From assembly GCA_002401695.1 (NCBI GenBank), contig NVTV01000024.1:1-39523 (forward strand): 39,523 nt of DNA. The letters are read 5' to 3'. Source of the DNA: Alphaproteobacteria bacterium. Its GTDB lineage: Bacteria > Pseudomonadota > Alphaproteobacteria > Micavibrionales > Micavibrionaceae. The first letter of the stretch is position 1. Every line of letters starts with the position of its first letter. The notes beneath the pieces are model-generated. The model had not been told where the DNA came from. It made no database searches and worked only from the letters and a program-made list of their open reading frames with translations. Positions 32,508 through 39,405 of this stretch are shown piece by piece. The position numbers and the translations under genes are program-made.

Positions 32508-33044
32508 TCATTTCCCATTTTTCGCGCCATGTGCAATTTTTCCATTCCCAAGATATTTCGCTTTTCCCAAAATATTTTTGCCTGCGACTGCGCCAAAATA
32601 ACGGCTATCAAACCCCATCTGCACATCGGGCGAGATTAGAAAATACTCATCCGTCTTCAGTGTGAAACAGCCCGATAATTTTGGCATATTGCGCCCCAAA
32701 CTATCCTGCGACAGGCTCGTGATAACAGGATGGTTTGGGACACTAACTAGGTTATTTGAAGCACATATTTGAGTGCCAGAACTTGCCAAAATGGTTTTAA
32801 TCATGGGGTATTCATAGGGCAAATAACGGCGTTCGTCCGCGAGTTTTCTCGCCCAGTCTGGCGCGTAAGCGGCAACTTGGTCACCAATTTTAAGCGGTGA
32901 TTTATCCTCTAATTTATACCATCCGATAGGCGCACTTGCGCTCGGATTATAAAGAAGTTTTTGCTTGGGCGGGAAGGATATTTCCGTTCCCGTTGCTATT
33001 ATTAGCAGCGTAACACCTATGCCTATGAGTATATTTTTGAGCAT
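32508..33044 (-). CDS. traF: TraF-type S26 signal peptidase
   Basis: Membrane-anchored serine peptidase of the conjugative TraF (S26C) family; in IncP it matures and cyclises the TrbC pilin. One N-terminal membrane helix (about 4-20) precedes the catalytic NPSASAPIGWYKL with Ser37, the lysine of the dyad in YPMIKTILA (Lys83), and the terminal DVQMGFDSRYFGAVAGKNILGKA, the box that holds the SRYFG signature of S26 enzymes. 178 residues is normal. GGAGG lies 5 nt before the ATG, and the gene abuts the DUF2840 stop. Its substrate is likely the trbC product encoded 18 kb away. Confidence 0.92.
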   Translation of the reverse strand: MLKNILIGIGVTLLIIATGTEISFPPKQKLLYNPSASAPIGWYKLEDKSPLKIGDQVAAYAPDWARKLADERRYLPYEYPMIKTILASSGTQICASNNLVSVPNHPVITSLSQDSLGRNMPKLSGCFTLKTDEYFLISPDVQMGFDSRYFGAVAGKNILGKAKYLGNGKIAHGAKNGK

Positions 33045-33488
33045 TTAAACCTCCAAAACTGGTGATAAACTTGCAGAAAGCGCATGGGCTGGCCTGCGAA
33101 TGCTCTTTGCATTTTGCAGTTGCCGCCAATAAGCGGGCGAGATTTGCTCTAAATCCCCCGCTCGTTTTTCCAGAACATCAATATGTTTGAGCATACGCTT
33201 CACGGCTGATGAACCGTGCAAAGCGAACAGGACATCTGCGCCGGGCGTTATCCCTGGCAAACGGGTGACGCAGCCATCATGCGCCGCTCGGCAAACATAA
33301 ATCCGCCAGTCCTGCGTGCCGTATTTGTCTCGTTGCCAGCGGATATAACCAAACACATTGCCCGGTTCATAGGCGCTATATGAACTGGTTCGGTCAATGC
33401 GAACGCTCTGAACTGGCCTGCCAAACCGCAGGCGGTGATTATAAACCTCGTGCATATATTGGCTGACAACCAAAGTAAGATTGGTCAT
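33045..33488 (-). CDS. DUF2840 family protein
   Basis: A DUF2840 protein, a family of unknown function found next to traF in conjugative elements of Alphaproteobacteria and related groups. Recognised by LRFGRPVQSVRIDRTSSYSAYE, PGNVFGYIRWQRDKYGTQDWRIYV, ITPGADVLFALHG, and the closing HIDVLEKRAGDLEQISPAYWRQL. 147 residues. It lies between the HTH gene and traF without gaps, hence part of one transcription unit ending in the relaxase. It may be a relaxosome or regulatory accessory, but nothing in the sequence shows which. Confidence 0.85.
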   Translation of the reverse strand: MTNLTLVVSQYMHEVYNHRLRFGRPVQSVRIDRTSSYSAYEPGNVFGYIRWQRDKYGTQDWRIYVCRAAHDGCVTRLPGITPGADVLFALHGSSAVKRMLKHIDVLEKRAGDLEQISPAYWRQLQNAKSIRRPAHALSASLSPVLEV

Positions 33489-33493
33489 GGCGA

Positions 33494-33697
33494 TCAGTGG
33501 TTCGCCGTCATGCCGTAGTAATGGCTATCTGACCACGCCTTCAAATCTTTGATATGATAGAACACGCGGCTACCATGTTTATGGTAATTCGGGCCTTCAC
33601 CTTTCCAACGCATATTGTTCAAAGTGCGCGGTTCAAGCCGCAAAAACTTTGCAGCTTGTTTGGTATCCTTTAAAGGGCTTTTCTTGGAACTCGCCAT
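33494..33697 (-). CDS. AlpA/excisionase-like helix-turn-helix protein (second)
   Basis: A 67-residue DNA-binding protein. LKDTKQAAKFLRLEPRTLNNMRWKG is a helix-turn-helix of the HTH_17 family and PNYHKHGSRVFYHIKDLKAW the wing. AGGAGG 5 nt before the ATG at 33697 fixes the start; an upstream ATG 11 codons earlier lacks this. It is the first gene of the unit HTH, DUF2840, traF, relaxase and is preceded by two palindromes, so it could autoregulate the relaxase operon. It differs clearly from the HTH protein at 5091-5306. Confidence 0.82.
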   Translation of the reverse strand: MASSKKSPLKDTKQAAKFLRLEPRTLNNMRWKGEGPNYHKHGSRVFYHIKDLKAWSDSHYYGMTANH

Positions 33698-33792
33698 ATT
33701 TACCTCCTGATTGAACATGCAAGCCAACAAGAATTAGCGGACTTGCGAGGTAAGTAAGGCATGTTTAGGGATGCTTGGGGAGTGTCGTTCTT

Positions 33793-33835
33793 GGGTATAC
33801 CCTAAACAACACACCTAAATTACTGGGTAATTTAG
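33793..33835. promoter_or_regulatory. Two palindromes upstream of the relaxase operon
   Basis: GGGTATACCC (33793-33802) is a perfect 10-bp palindrome, and CTAAATTA (33815-33822) with TAATTTAG (33828-33835) is a perfect 8-bp inverted repeat with a 5-nt centre. Both fall in the 142 bp between the DUF6499/DUF2285 gene and the HTH gene. They are suited as operators for the adjacent HTH protein or as a terminator-like structure for the upstream gene. No U-tract follows on the minus strand. Confidence 0.5.
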
Positions 33836-33839
33836 ATGA

Positions 33840-34619
33840 TTATTCGAGCAAAGATAAATACTCGCCGTCGCGGTATTTCCGGCCACGAACCAAAGCGCGG
33901 CGCGCTTTTTCTTTGAGGGCCGAATGGCCGTTTTCCCATTCGTTTTCAGTGCGCTTAGTACCGACCAAAGCGCACGCAATATCTTTGTATGTGCCGCCAT
34001 ACCTTTTAATATCAAGAGCAGTGATGGATTCGCCTAATACTTTGGCCCGATTAGCGCTGGCCAATTGGTTGATTTCTTCACCCGTTTCATGGGCTATATT
34101 AAGCAGTTGTTCTATTGTTTTTATGCGCCCTAATGAATGGCTTGCGCCGTCCACCTTAAAGCGGATTATTGCCTCATCGCCGTTCGGATGTTTGGTGTCA
34201 CAGTACAGTTGGAACCAGTAATACCGCGTATTTAACACAACATGTAGACTTTGATTGATGCTCTCAAACAAAACACGGTGGTCACAAAGTTTAGATAAAA
34301 TTACGCTTTCATCTACGCAGCCAAAGTTAGAATGGATATGCTTGGTTTCTATCATTGGGTCACCAAGTTCAACATGTACGGTTGATTGGAACGCGGATGG
34401 CTTCCAAAATACCTCTGTTGTTAGAGCGTTAAAGTCTGGATCAGCAAAGAATAATAAGCCCCAATCACGAGCCTTTTGATACCGTCTTTTACCAATGATT
34501 AAGCGGCTCCCTGTAACTAGTTCTTCCACGCTTGGGCTATCACGAAACGCCTTCGTGAAGTCCTTCCTATACTGCTTATTTCGGCGCAAAAATTCCCATG
34601 CCCATGCCGCATTAGGCAT
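33840..34619 (-). CDS. DUF6499/DUF2285 protein (ICE backbone, replication-initiator-like or regulator)
   Basis: A backbone protein with an N-terminal DUF6499-like segment (AWAWEFLRRNKQYRKDF, then RDWGLLFFADPDFNAL) and a C-terminal DUF2285 domain (KRYGGTYKDIACALVGTKRTENEWENG, then RRALVRGRKYRDGEYLSLL). Such proteins are often labelled RepA-like or transcriptional regulators in alphaproteobacterial ICEs; no activity is established. 259 residues. The start at 34619 has no good ribosome site, and the reading frame continues upstream without a standard start to a stop about 85 bp away, so the true start is uncertain. It is separate from DUF736, from which a terminator divides it. Confidence 0.78.
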   Translation of the reverse strand: MPNAAWAWEFLRRNKQYRKDFTKAFRDSPSVEELVTGSRLIIGKRRYQKARDWGLLFFADPDFNALTTEVFWKPSAFQSTVHVELGDPMIETKHIHSNFGCVDESVILSKLCDHRVLFESINQSLHVVLNTRYYWFQLYCDTKHPNGDEAIIRFKVDGASHSLGRIKTIEQLLNIAHETGEEINQLASANRAKVLGESITALDIKRYGGTYKDIACALVGTKRTENEWENGHSALKEKARRALVRGRKYRDGEYLSLLE

Positions 34620-34743
34620 AAGATGTTTTTCTGCACAAGCAGATGAAATTCCCCCAATAGGTGTAGTAATAAGCCCATTCCCCAGTCTTTTTTATCCCCT
34701 TTAAGACAAAAGCACTCTATAAGTGTTAAATTAAATAATAAAA

Positions 34744-34771
34744 CCCCCATCGGTTGTTATACCGATGGGGG
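34744..34771 (-). terminator. Intrinsic terminator after the second DUF736 gene
   Basis: CCCCCATCGG (34744-34753) and CCGATGGGGG (34762-34771) form a perfect 10-bp GC-rich stem with an 8-nt loop. On the minus strand TTTTATTATTT follows, which makes a classical Rho-independent terminator 20 bp after the DUF736 stop. Confidence 0.88.
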
Positions 34772-34790
34772 CTGTCTTTTGGGCGGGTTG

Positions 34791-35114
34791 CTATCCTGCT
34801 GGGTTCCAGAGGATGGCGAAGTCGCCTTTTGGCTTGCCGTTGGCTCTGCCAAGATTGGCATAGACCTTACGCGGGCCGATCATCGGATGGGCGAGCGTGA
34901 GCGAGATATAAGGCTTGCCGGAGGTCTTACCGACCCGGTTCCAGCCGCCGCCAATCTCTGCGCCGTCATTGGTAAACACCCGAAAGTCTGGCTGTTTATC
35001 CGCCGTTTTGTTGTCGTTAGCGACGATGCTGATGCGGGATTTCAGGCCGAGAGCCAGAGTTCCTTCAAAATTACCGTCTTTGCTTTGGCTTACATATCCT
35101 AGTGCTTGTGCCAT
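34791..35114 (-). CDS. DUF736 family protein (second copy)
   Basis: A 107-residue DUF736 protein with KDGNFEGTLALGLKSRISIVAND, PDFRVFTNDGAEIGGGWNRVG, YISLTLAHPMIGPRKVYANL and FAILWNPAG. It is clearly related to, but strongly diverged from, the copy at 5377-5688, so the two are not a recent duplication. GGAGACT precedes the ATG at 35114. It is transcribed alone: a terminator follows and a long structured non-coding region lies upstream. The function is unknown. Confidence 0.88.
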   Translation of the reverse strand: MAQALGYVSQSKDGNFEGTLALGLKSRISIVANDNKTADKQPDFRVFTNDGAEIGGGWNRVGKTSGKPYISLTLAHPMIGPRKVYANLGRANGKPKGDFAILWNPAG

Positions 35115-35893
35115 TTTTTAGTCTCCATTTAATGCCAGCTAATTTACGGGAGCCTGTCTCCCTGCTGACGGGGACCGAAGAGGCACATGCCAAAAACTGC
35201 ATACCCCCTTCGAAAACTACTTACTAAAAATGTGGGCGCAACAAAGTGGAGCAGGTCAGTTTCAAGCTATTTTGGGCGCTCTTGCGCCGCGCGCGAGGAG
35301 GCGTTCACGCCGGGGGAAATAGTTTGAAACTGATCTTATGCAGGCTTTTGGCATGGGCCAGGTCACCACCCAGACAGCAGGAAGACAAGGCTTTTGTCAC
35401 TTCGTTTGGATATTACTTGGGGGCTAGAAAATCGCGCGAGTGATAGGCTGTGTATGACAATGTGAAGATGGTAATTTTTAAGAGCTGGGTTCTTGGTACG
35501 GGATTTCGTTTCAGTATTGGCGCGAATGATAACGAAATGGTTGAGAAACAGCCTGACTTTCACAGCGTTTATTCATGATGGCCGCTGATATTGGTGGAGG
35601 TTGAAATTGGAATGATAAGATGTTTGCCAAGCGTGAATGTCTCGCCCACATTAGCATATCTGATGAATGACCCGCAGTAATATCTATGCTTTTCGTGATC
35701 GCGCTAATGGTAAGCCAAAAGCTCTTTGCAAGTATTTTGAACTCAGTGGGATAGACACCGTTCAAACAATAGCTCCCGTTGTCTAGACAGTTGGTTGGGG
35801 TTTCCGTGTATGATAGATAATTTATTATGTAGTGGGTAGTAATGGCCAACCGAACTTCGATTCCCAAAATGTAGAAGCTTACACAACAAATTC
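35115..35893. other. Gene-poor 780-bp stretch between backbone and mercury operon
   Basis: I find no credible gene here. Open frames exist (for example 35511-35867 on the minus strand) but show no domain, no ribosome site and unusual composition. The left third holds a nested inverted repeat (separate entry) and a small hairpin GGGAG-CCTGT-CTCCC at about 35149-35163. The rest, about 35400-35890, looks like decayed sequence: stop codons in all frames with fragments I cannot identify. It may mark the junction where the mercury block was joined to the element. Confidence 0.55.
35186..35355. repeat. Nested inverted repeat, 170 bp, non-coding
   Basis: The outer arms CATGCCAAAAACTGCATA (35186-35203) and TATGCAGGCTTTTGGCATG (35337-35355) are complementary except for one mismatch and one extra base. 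The inner arms TCAGTTTCAAGCTATTT (35256-35272) and AAATAGTTTGAAACTGA (35317-35333) match at 16 of 17 positions, the exception being a G-U pair in RNA. Between the inner arms lie two small GC hairpins, GGCGC-TCTT-GCGCC (35275-35288) and GGCGT-TC-ACGCC (35300-35311). It could be an origin (oriT or single-strand origin) or a structured RNA. Confidence 0.75.
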
Positions 35894-36439
35894 CTATCCT
35901 TTAGCCTTAGCATGCTCCCATTTATCAAGATTATTGAGCGGGCCAACGGGGCAGTGATGTTCTTTTGTTGGCATGCCCGTTAGTTTGGAAAAGAGGTGAT
36001 AGGCAGCGCGCATTTCACATCCGGGTGTTGCCAACATTGCTGCCAGCGCAAATGAAAGCCCCAAATGTGCGAACACATAAGTTTCCCACACCCATATTGT
36101 GCGTGCCAAAGTGATTGTCTCAAAACTACCCAATTGAAAATAGCCAAATAATCCAGCGGTCAGCATAAGGCCTATACTGATAAAGACAGGCCATTTTTTC
36201 CATGCGCGGGACAATCCGATATTGATGACATAGCTCACTAAAAACAGTCCGGGCAAAATACCATTCCAAATTAAAGGCGGAATTGTGTCCGCTTGTGTCA
36301 GTAAATCATGCCGGATTGCCCACAATCCAAAAACATAATAAAGGCACATTGTCCCCAATACGAGACGCACCAAGCGGCCTATGGGGCCTGGCGTTGGCAG
36401 GCTGCCGCATTCTAGTAATTTTAGGTCAGTGCTTGCCAA
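35894..36439 (-). CDS. Unknown membrane protein at the end of the mer operon
   Basis: A 181-residue protein with about four membrane helices (around LVRLVLGTMCLYYVFGLW, GILPGLFLVSYVINIG, ISIGLMLTAGLFGYFQL, and VFAHLGLSFALAAMLA). After the last helix come PGCEMRA and HHCPVGPLNNL, placing two cysteines and paired histidines near the membrane on one side. It starts only 6 bp after merA with TTG at 36439 and a GGGG stretch upstream; an internal ATG at codon 32 would cut into the first helix. I do not recognise the family. By position it likely serves mercury transport or tolerance, but no known Mer protein (MerC, MerE, MerH) matches by eye. Confidence 0.7.
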   Translation of the reverse strand: MASTDLKLLECGSLPTPGPIGRLVRLVLGTMCLYYVFGLWAIRHDLLTQADTIPPLIWNGILPGLFLVSYVINIGLSRAWKKWPVFISIGLMLTAGLFGYFQLGSFETITLARTIWVWETYVFAHLGLSFALAAMLATPGCEMRAAYHLFSKLTGMPTKEHHCPVGPLNNLDKWEHAKAKG

Positions 36440-36445
36440 GATTTT

Positions 36446-37876
36446 CTACCCCGCACAACAAGACAGTTTGCTTACGTCTTTGTTAAATGTCTGTGCGGCT
36501 AGTTTCAAACCTTCGACTGTGGTCAGATAGGGGAATATCATGGCACCAAGTTCGGTGAATGTCATGCCCGCCTTTATGGCAAGAGCAGCCGTTTGAATGG
36601 TGTCCGCACCTTCAGGTGCCAATATATGTGCGCCGATGAGCCGGTCATCCTTGGCATCTGCTACAAGCTTAATAAGCCCGCGCATATCACGTGCTGCTAG
36701 GGCGCGCGGTACATGTTCAAGGCCAAGTGTTGAGGTTTTAACCTCTATGCCTTTCGCCTTTGCTTGCGCTTCGGTTAGGCCGACTGTCGCATATTGTGGG
36801 TCGGTAAAGACAACGGCAGGCATGACGCTATTATCATAGCGCATAGCATTACCGCTAACTGCATTATCAGCCGCGAGTTTGGCACCGTAAGCCGCCATAT
36901 AAACGAATTGATCTCGGCCCGTTACATCGCCAGACGCGTAAATGCCCGACACATTTGTCTGCATAAAATCATCAACCACTATGCCGCCATTTGCTGCCAA
37001 TTTTACACCCATTTTTTCGAGACCCAAACCTGCTGTATTGGCTTTACGGCCTGTCGCCAGCATAACGTGCTCGGCGCTTAGATGGCGCACTTCACCTTCG
37101 TGGTGATAGCAAAGACAGATGCCATTATCTTCGGTAATTGATTGATACACCGAGCCGCAATGAACATTCAAACCTTCATCCCGTAGATACCCTGCCAGAG
37201 CCTCACTGATTTCAGGCTCCGCGCCAGCCAAGACTTGCGAACGGCACAACAGCGTGACTTTTGTACCCATACGAGAAAACATTTGCCCAAGCTCGCAGCC
37301 AATCACGCCTGCGCCAATAATAATCATAGATTTGGGGAGCTCTGTTAAATCAAGCGCACTGGTGCTGTCTAAATGCGGTACACTTAAAATACCGTCTATA
37401 GGGGGAACGCTTGAGGTGGAGCCAGTGGCAATGATGATTTTATTAGATTTGTAAACCTGACCATCTTCTCCATTAACTTGCACTCCGCCTTTAACCAATT
37501 TTGCCGCCCCTTCAATATAAGAAAGAGTTTCATATTGCGGCAGGATATCGATATATTTTGCTTGGCGTAAATCCGTAACCAACTGATCTTTATGAGCTTG
37601 CACATCGGCCCAGCTTTCCAATTTTGTCGCCGCACTAATCCCGTTAAAACGCTTTGCAGCTAGGCCTACGTGCAAGATGCCTGCGGCGCGGATCATGGTT
37701 TTCGACGGTACGCACCCGACATTCACACATGTCCCGCCAATCATTCCAGAACCAATCACGGCAACGGATTTCCCTTGTTCAGCGGCAGTAATGGCGGCGG
37801 AAAACCCAGCAGATCCCGCGCCAATAACGATAAGGTCAAAGCGGTCAGGCAGAGTTGGGGAGCAACAATCAGTCAT
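36446..37876 (-). CDS. merA: Mercuric reductase
   Basis: FAD- and NADPH-dependent disulfide oxidoreductase that reduces Hg(II) to volatile Hg(0) in the cytoplasm. FAD-binding IVIGAGSAGFSAAITAAEQG at 16-35, redox-active GGTCVNVGCVPSKT with C50 and C55, the NADPH-binding MIIIGAGVIGCELGQMFSRMG, a second FAD motif IYASGDVTGRDQFVYMAAYG, and the C-terminal vicinal pair Cys473-Cys474 (LSCCAG) that passes Hg to the active site. The N-terminal MerP-like heavy-metal domain of the Tn501 enzyme is absent, giving 476 residues; a CC at positions 4-5 is the only remnant-like feature. Fourth gene of the merTPFA operon. Confidence 0.97.
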   Translation of the reverse strand: MTDCCSPTLPDRFDLIVIGAGSAGFSAAITAAEQGKSVAVIGSGMIGGTCVNVGCVPSKTMIRAAGILHVGLAAKRFNGISAATKLESWADVQAHKDQLVTDLRQAKYIDILPQYETLSYIEGAAKLVKGGVQVNGEDGQVYKSNKIIIATGSTSSVPPIDGILSVPHLDSTSALDLTELPKSMIIIGAGVIGCELGQMFSRMGTKVTLLCRSQVLAGAEPEISEALAGYLRDEGLNVHCGSVYQSITEDNGICLCYHHEGEVRHLSAEHVMLATGRKANTAGLGLEKMGVKLAANGGIVVDDFMQTNVSGIYASGDVTGRDQFVYMAAYGAKLAADNAVSGNAMRYDNSVMPAVVFTDPQYATVGLTEAQAKAKGIEVKTSTLGLEHVPRALAARDMRGLIKLVADAKDDRLIGAHILAPEGADTIQTAALAIKAGMTFTELGAMIFPYLTTVEGLKLAAQTFNKDVSKLSCCAG

Positions 37877-37900
37877 AATCTATCTTTCTTTTTCGCGGAG

Positions 37901-38113
37901 CTATTCTTGTGAGCGTTTACGCCGTTGCCACAGGGCATAAATTGTCAGGAGCACAAAAAAACCGAGCGCAGGTAACAGTACATAGTCGAGATAACCAACC
38001 ATAGCGGACAAACCGACAACGCCCAATAAAACAACTAAAACCGGGGTAAAACAGCATAAAGCGGCTATGACGGTGCCAACAATACTGACACCGAGCAAGG
38101 AACGGATATTCAT
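37901..38113 (-). CDS. merF: Mercury transporter MerF (short form)
   Basis: A small inner-membrane Hg(II) importer. Two membrane helices are seen (about 7-28 and 44-62). The vicinal pair Cys20-Cys21 in the first helix (ALCCFTPVLVVLLG) is the MerF signature. The classical protein has a second cysteine pair near its C-terminus; this one ends in QRRKRSQE without any further cysteine, at 70 residues. It probably still takes Hg from MerP but may pass it on differently. It lies between merP and merA on the same strand. Confidence 0.92.
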   Translation of the reverse strand: MNIRSLLGVSIVGTVIAALCCFTPVLVVLLGVVGLSAMVGYLDYVLLPALGFFVLLTIYALWQRRKRSQE

Positions 38114-38125
38114 GTAGGCCTGCCT

Positions 38126-38476
38126 TTAAGAGGTGGTTTCGCTCGCCGGATACCCGACATTGGTCGAAGCAGCAGCTATTTCTGTAGGTGTTGTCACGGC
38201 AGGATCATAAACTACGGTGGCAATTTTAGTTGCAAAATCAACCTCTACGGTTTTAACTCCGTCAACGCGCTTCATAGCTTTTTTGACCGAGATCGGACAT
38301 GTGGCACAGGTCATTTTTTCAATCGCAAATGAGGCTGATGCCTGGGTTGCAACCGCTTGAACATTCGGGGCTTGTGCACTATTTTGCTCTGCGCTTGCTT
38401 GTGAACACGCTGTCATGCTCGTTGCAATTACAATGAGTGCCGCTCCTGCGGTTAGTTTTCTCAATGATGTTTTCAT
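38126..38476 (-). CDS. merP: Periplasmic mercury-binding protein MerP
   Basis: A heavy-metal-associated domain protein that binds Hg(II) outside the inner membrane and gives it to MerT or MerF. The HMA motif MTCATCP with C57 and C60 begins the domain (about 50-115: FAIEKMTCATCPISVKKAM...VEVDFATKIATVVYDP). The N-terminus is a signal peptide with MTAC at 21-24 followed by a 25-residue Ala/Gln-rich linker, so this MerP may be a lipoprotein anchored at Cys24 rather than free; classical MerP has a plain signal peptide. The ATG at 38476 has AAGGAG 7 nt upstream; longer readings enter merT. Confidence 0.93.
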   Translation of the reverse strand: MKTSLRKLTAGAALIVIATSMTACSQASAEQNSAQAPNVQAVATQASASFAIEKMTCATCPISVKKAMKRVDGVKTVEVDFATKIATVVYDPAVTTPTEIAAASTNVGYPASETTS

Positions 38477-38508
38477 GTTAGTCTCCTTTGTTTCCTTTAG
38501 GGTTATTT

Positions 38509-38874
38509 TTAGTAAAATAATGGGGCCCAATAATCGATGGTCAGGGCCAAAAGCACCATTGCGCTTCCAATCCACAAAGCCAATTTTGTTACCCGCGAAG
38601 AGGCGGGTTTGGCGCAATAGCTATCGTCTTCGCACGGCTTTGGTTTTTTAAAATAAACATGCCAAAACCCAGCAGCCAAAAAGCCCAGCGTTATCACTAT
38701 AAAAATAGGTTTATAAGGCTCCAGCGCATGCAAATTTCCTATCCACGCCCCTGACACGCCAAATGTAATCAGAACCAGCGGCAGAATGCAGCAGGAAGAT
38801 GCAAGGATAGCACCGAGTATACCACCTGTTGCCAGCAATTTACCGCTAGATTTAGCTTGTGTCTGGTTACTCAT
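38509..38874 (-). CDS. merT: Mercuric transport protein MerT
   Basis: Inner-membrane Hg(II) importer with three hydrophobic helices (about 14-38, 56-74 and 97-118). The cysteine pair Cys28-Cys29 in helix one (ILASSCCILPLVL) and the cytoplasmic-loop cysteines C81 and C87 (KPCEDDSYCAKP) are the MerT signature. 121 residues is normal. First gene of the operon, 50 bp before merP and divergent from merR. The ATG at 38874 has little ribosome-site similarity. Confidence 0.95.
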   Translation of the reverse strand: MSNQTQAKSSGKLLATGGILGAILASSCCILPLVLITFGVSGAWIGNLHALEPYKPIFIVITLGFLAAGFWHVYFKKPKPCEDDSYCAKPASSRVTKLALWIGSAMVLLALTIDYWAPLFY

Positions 38875-38918
38875 ATTTAGGGCCTAAAATATTTGTTGCT
38901 TGTTTCATCACTATTTAC

Positions 38919-38949
38919 ATCATAGACTCTGTAGTTAGTACAGGTACAA
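38919..38949 (-). promoter_or_regulatory. MerR-controlled merT promoter and operator
   Basis: On the minus strand TTGTAC (38949-38944) and TATGAT (38924-38919) are -35 and -10 elements separated by 19 bp, the over-long spacer typical of MerR-activated promoters. The spacer holds the dyad CTGTA-CTAAC-TACAG (38943-38929), where a MerR dimer would bind and untwist DNA when it holds Hg(II). It lies between merT and the divergent merR. Confidence 0.85.
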
Positions 38950-38991
38950 GATATTATTTCAGATAATATGTTCACAAAACCGTGAGTTAAA

Positions 38992-39405
38992 ATGACAGAC
39001 CAATCAAATCAAAAACCATTAAAAAGAGGTGCGCTCGCCAATCTAACGGGCTGCAATCTTGAAACCATCCGTTATTACGAAAAAATAAAGCTCATGCTTC
39101 CCCCCGACAGAACAACCAGTGGGCACCGAATTTATTCAATATCTGACCAGTCGCGGCTTCGGTTTATTCTACGCTGTCGGGAGTTAGGATTTTCCATAGA
39201 GGAAATACGGTCATTGCTATCTTTGGTCGACACAGGGAATTATAGCTGTAACGAAATAAACACCCTCACGCGCTTACATCTTACATCCATTTCTAAAAAA
39301 ATTAATGATTTGAAAAAAATGCAACAGACCCTGCAAACCATATCACAAGAATGCTCAAATGGTGACACCCCCGATTGCCCTATCATCGATGCACTGAGCG
39401 CATAA
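38992..39405 (+). CDS. merR: Mercury-responsive regulator MerR
   Basis: MerR-family activator of the mer operon. Helix-turn-helix and wing: KRGALANLTGCNLETIRYYEKIKLM, then RTTSGHRIYS; long dimer helix around 80-118; metal-site cysteines Cys86 (NYSC), Cys121 and Cys129 (CSNGDTPDCPIIDAL), three as in Hg-type MerR proteins, with seven residues between the last two. 137 residues. Divergent from merT, with the operator in between. The three-cysteine set supports Hg(II); Cd/Pb sensors are the main alternative, but the mer operon next door decides it. Confidence 0.93.
   Translation: MTDQSNQKPLKRGALANLTGCNLETIRYYEKIKLMLPPDRTTSGHRIYSISDQSRLRFILRCRELGFSIEEIRSLLSLVDTGNYSCNEINTLTRLHLTSISKKINDLKKMQQTLQTISQECSNGDTPDCPIIDALSA

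Noticed and set aside
33698..34790. Looked for a ParA gene beside the DUF6499/DUF2285 gene, as in many related elements
   Set aside because: No Walker-type ParA sequence is present in the window.
34786..34800. TATCCTG resembling the IncP nick region, near a hairpin
   Set aside because: The hairpin is better explained as the DUF736 terminator and the motif overlaps the DUF736 stop; a second TATCCTG lies inside traF, showing it can occur by chance.
35511..35867. 118-residue open frame on the minus strand in the gene-poor stretch
   Set aside because: No recognisable motif or start signal; the surrounding frames are full of stops. Probably chance or decayed sequence.
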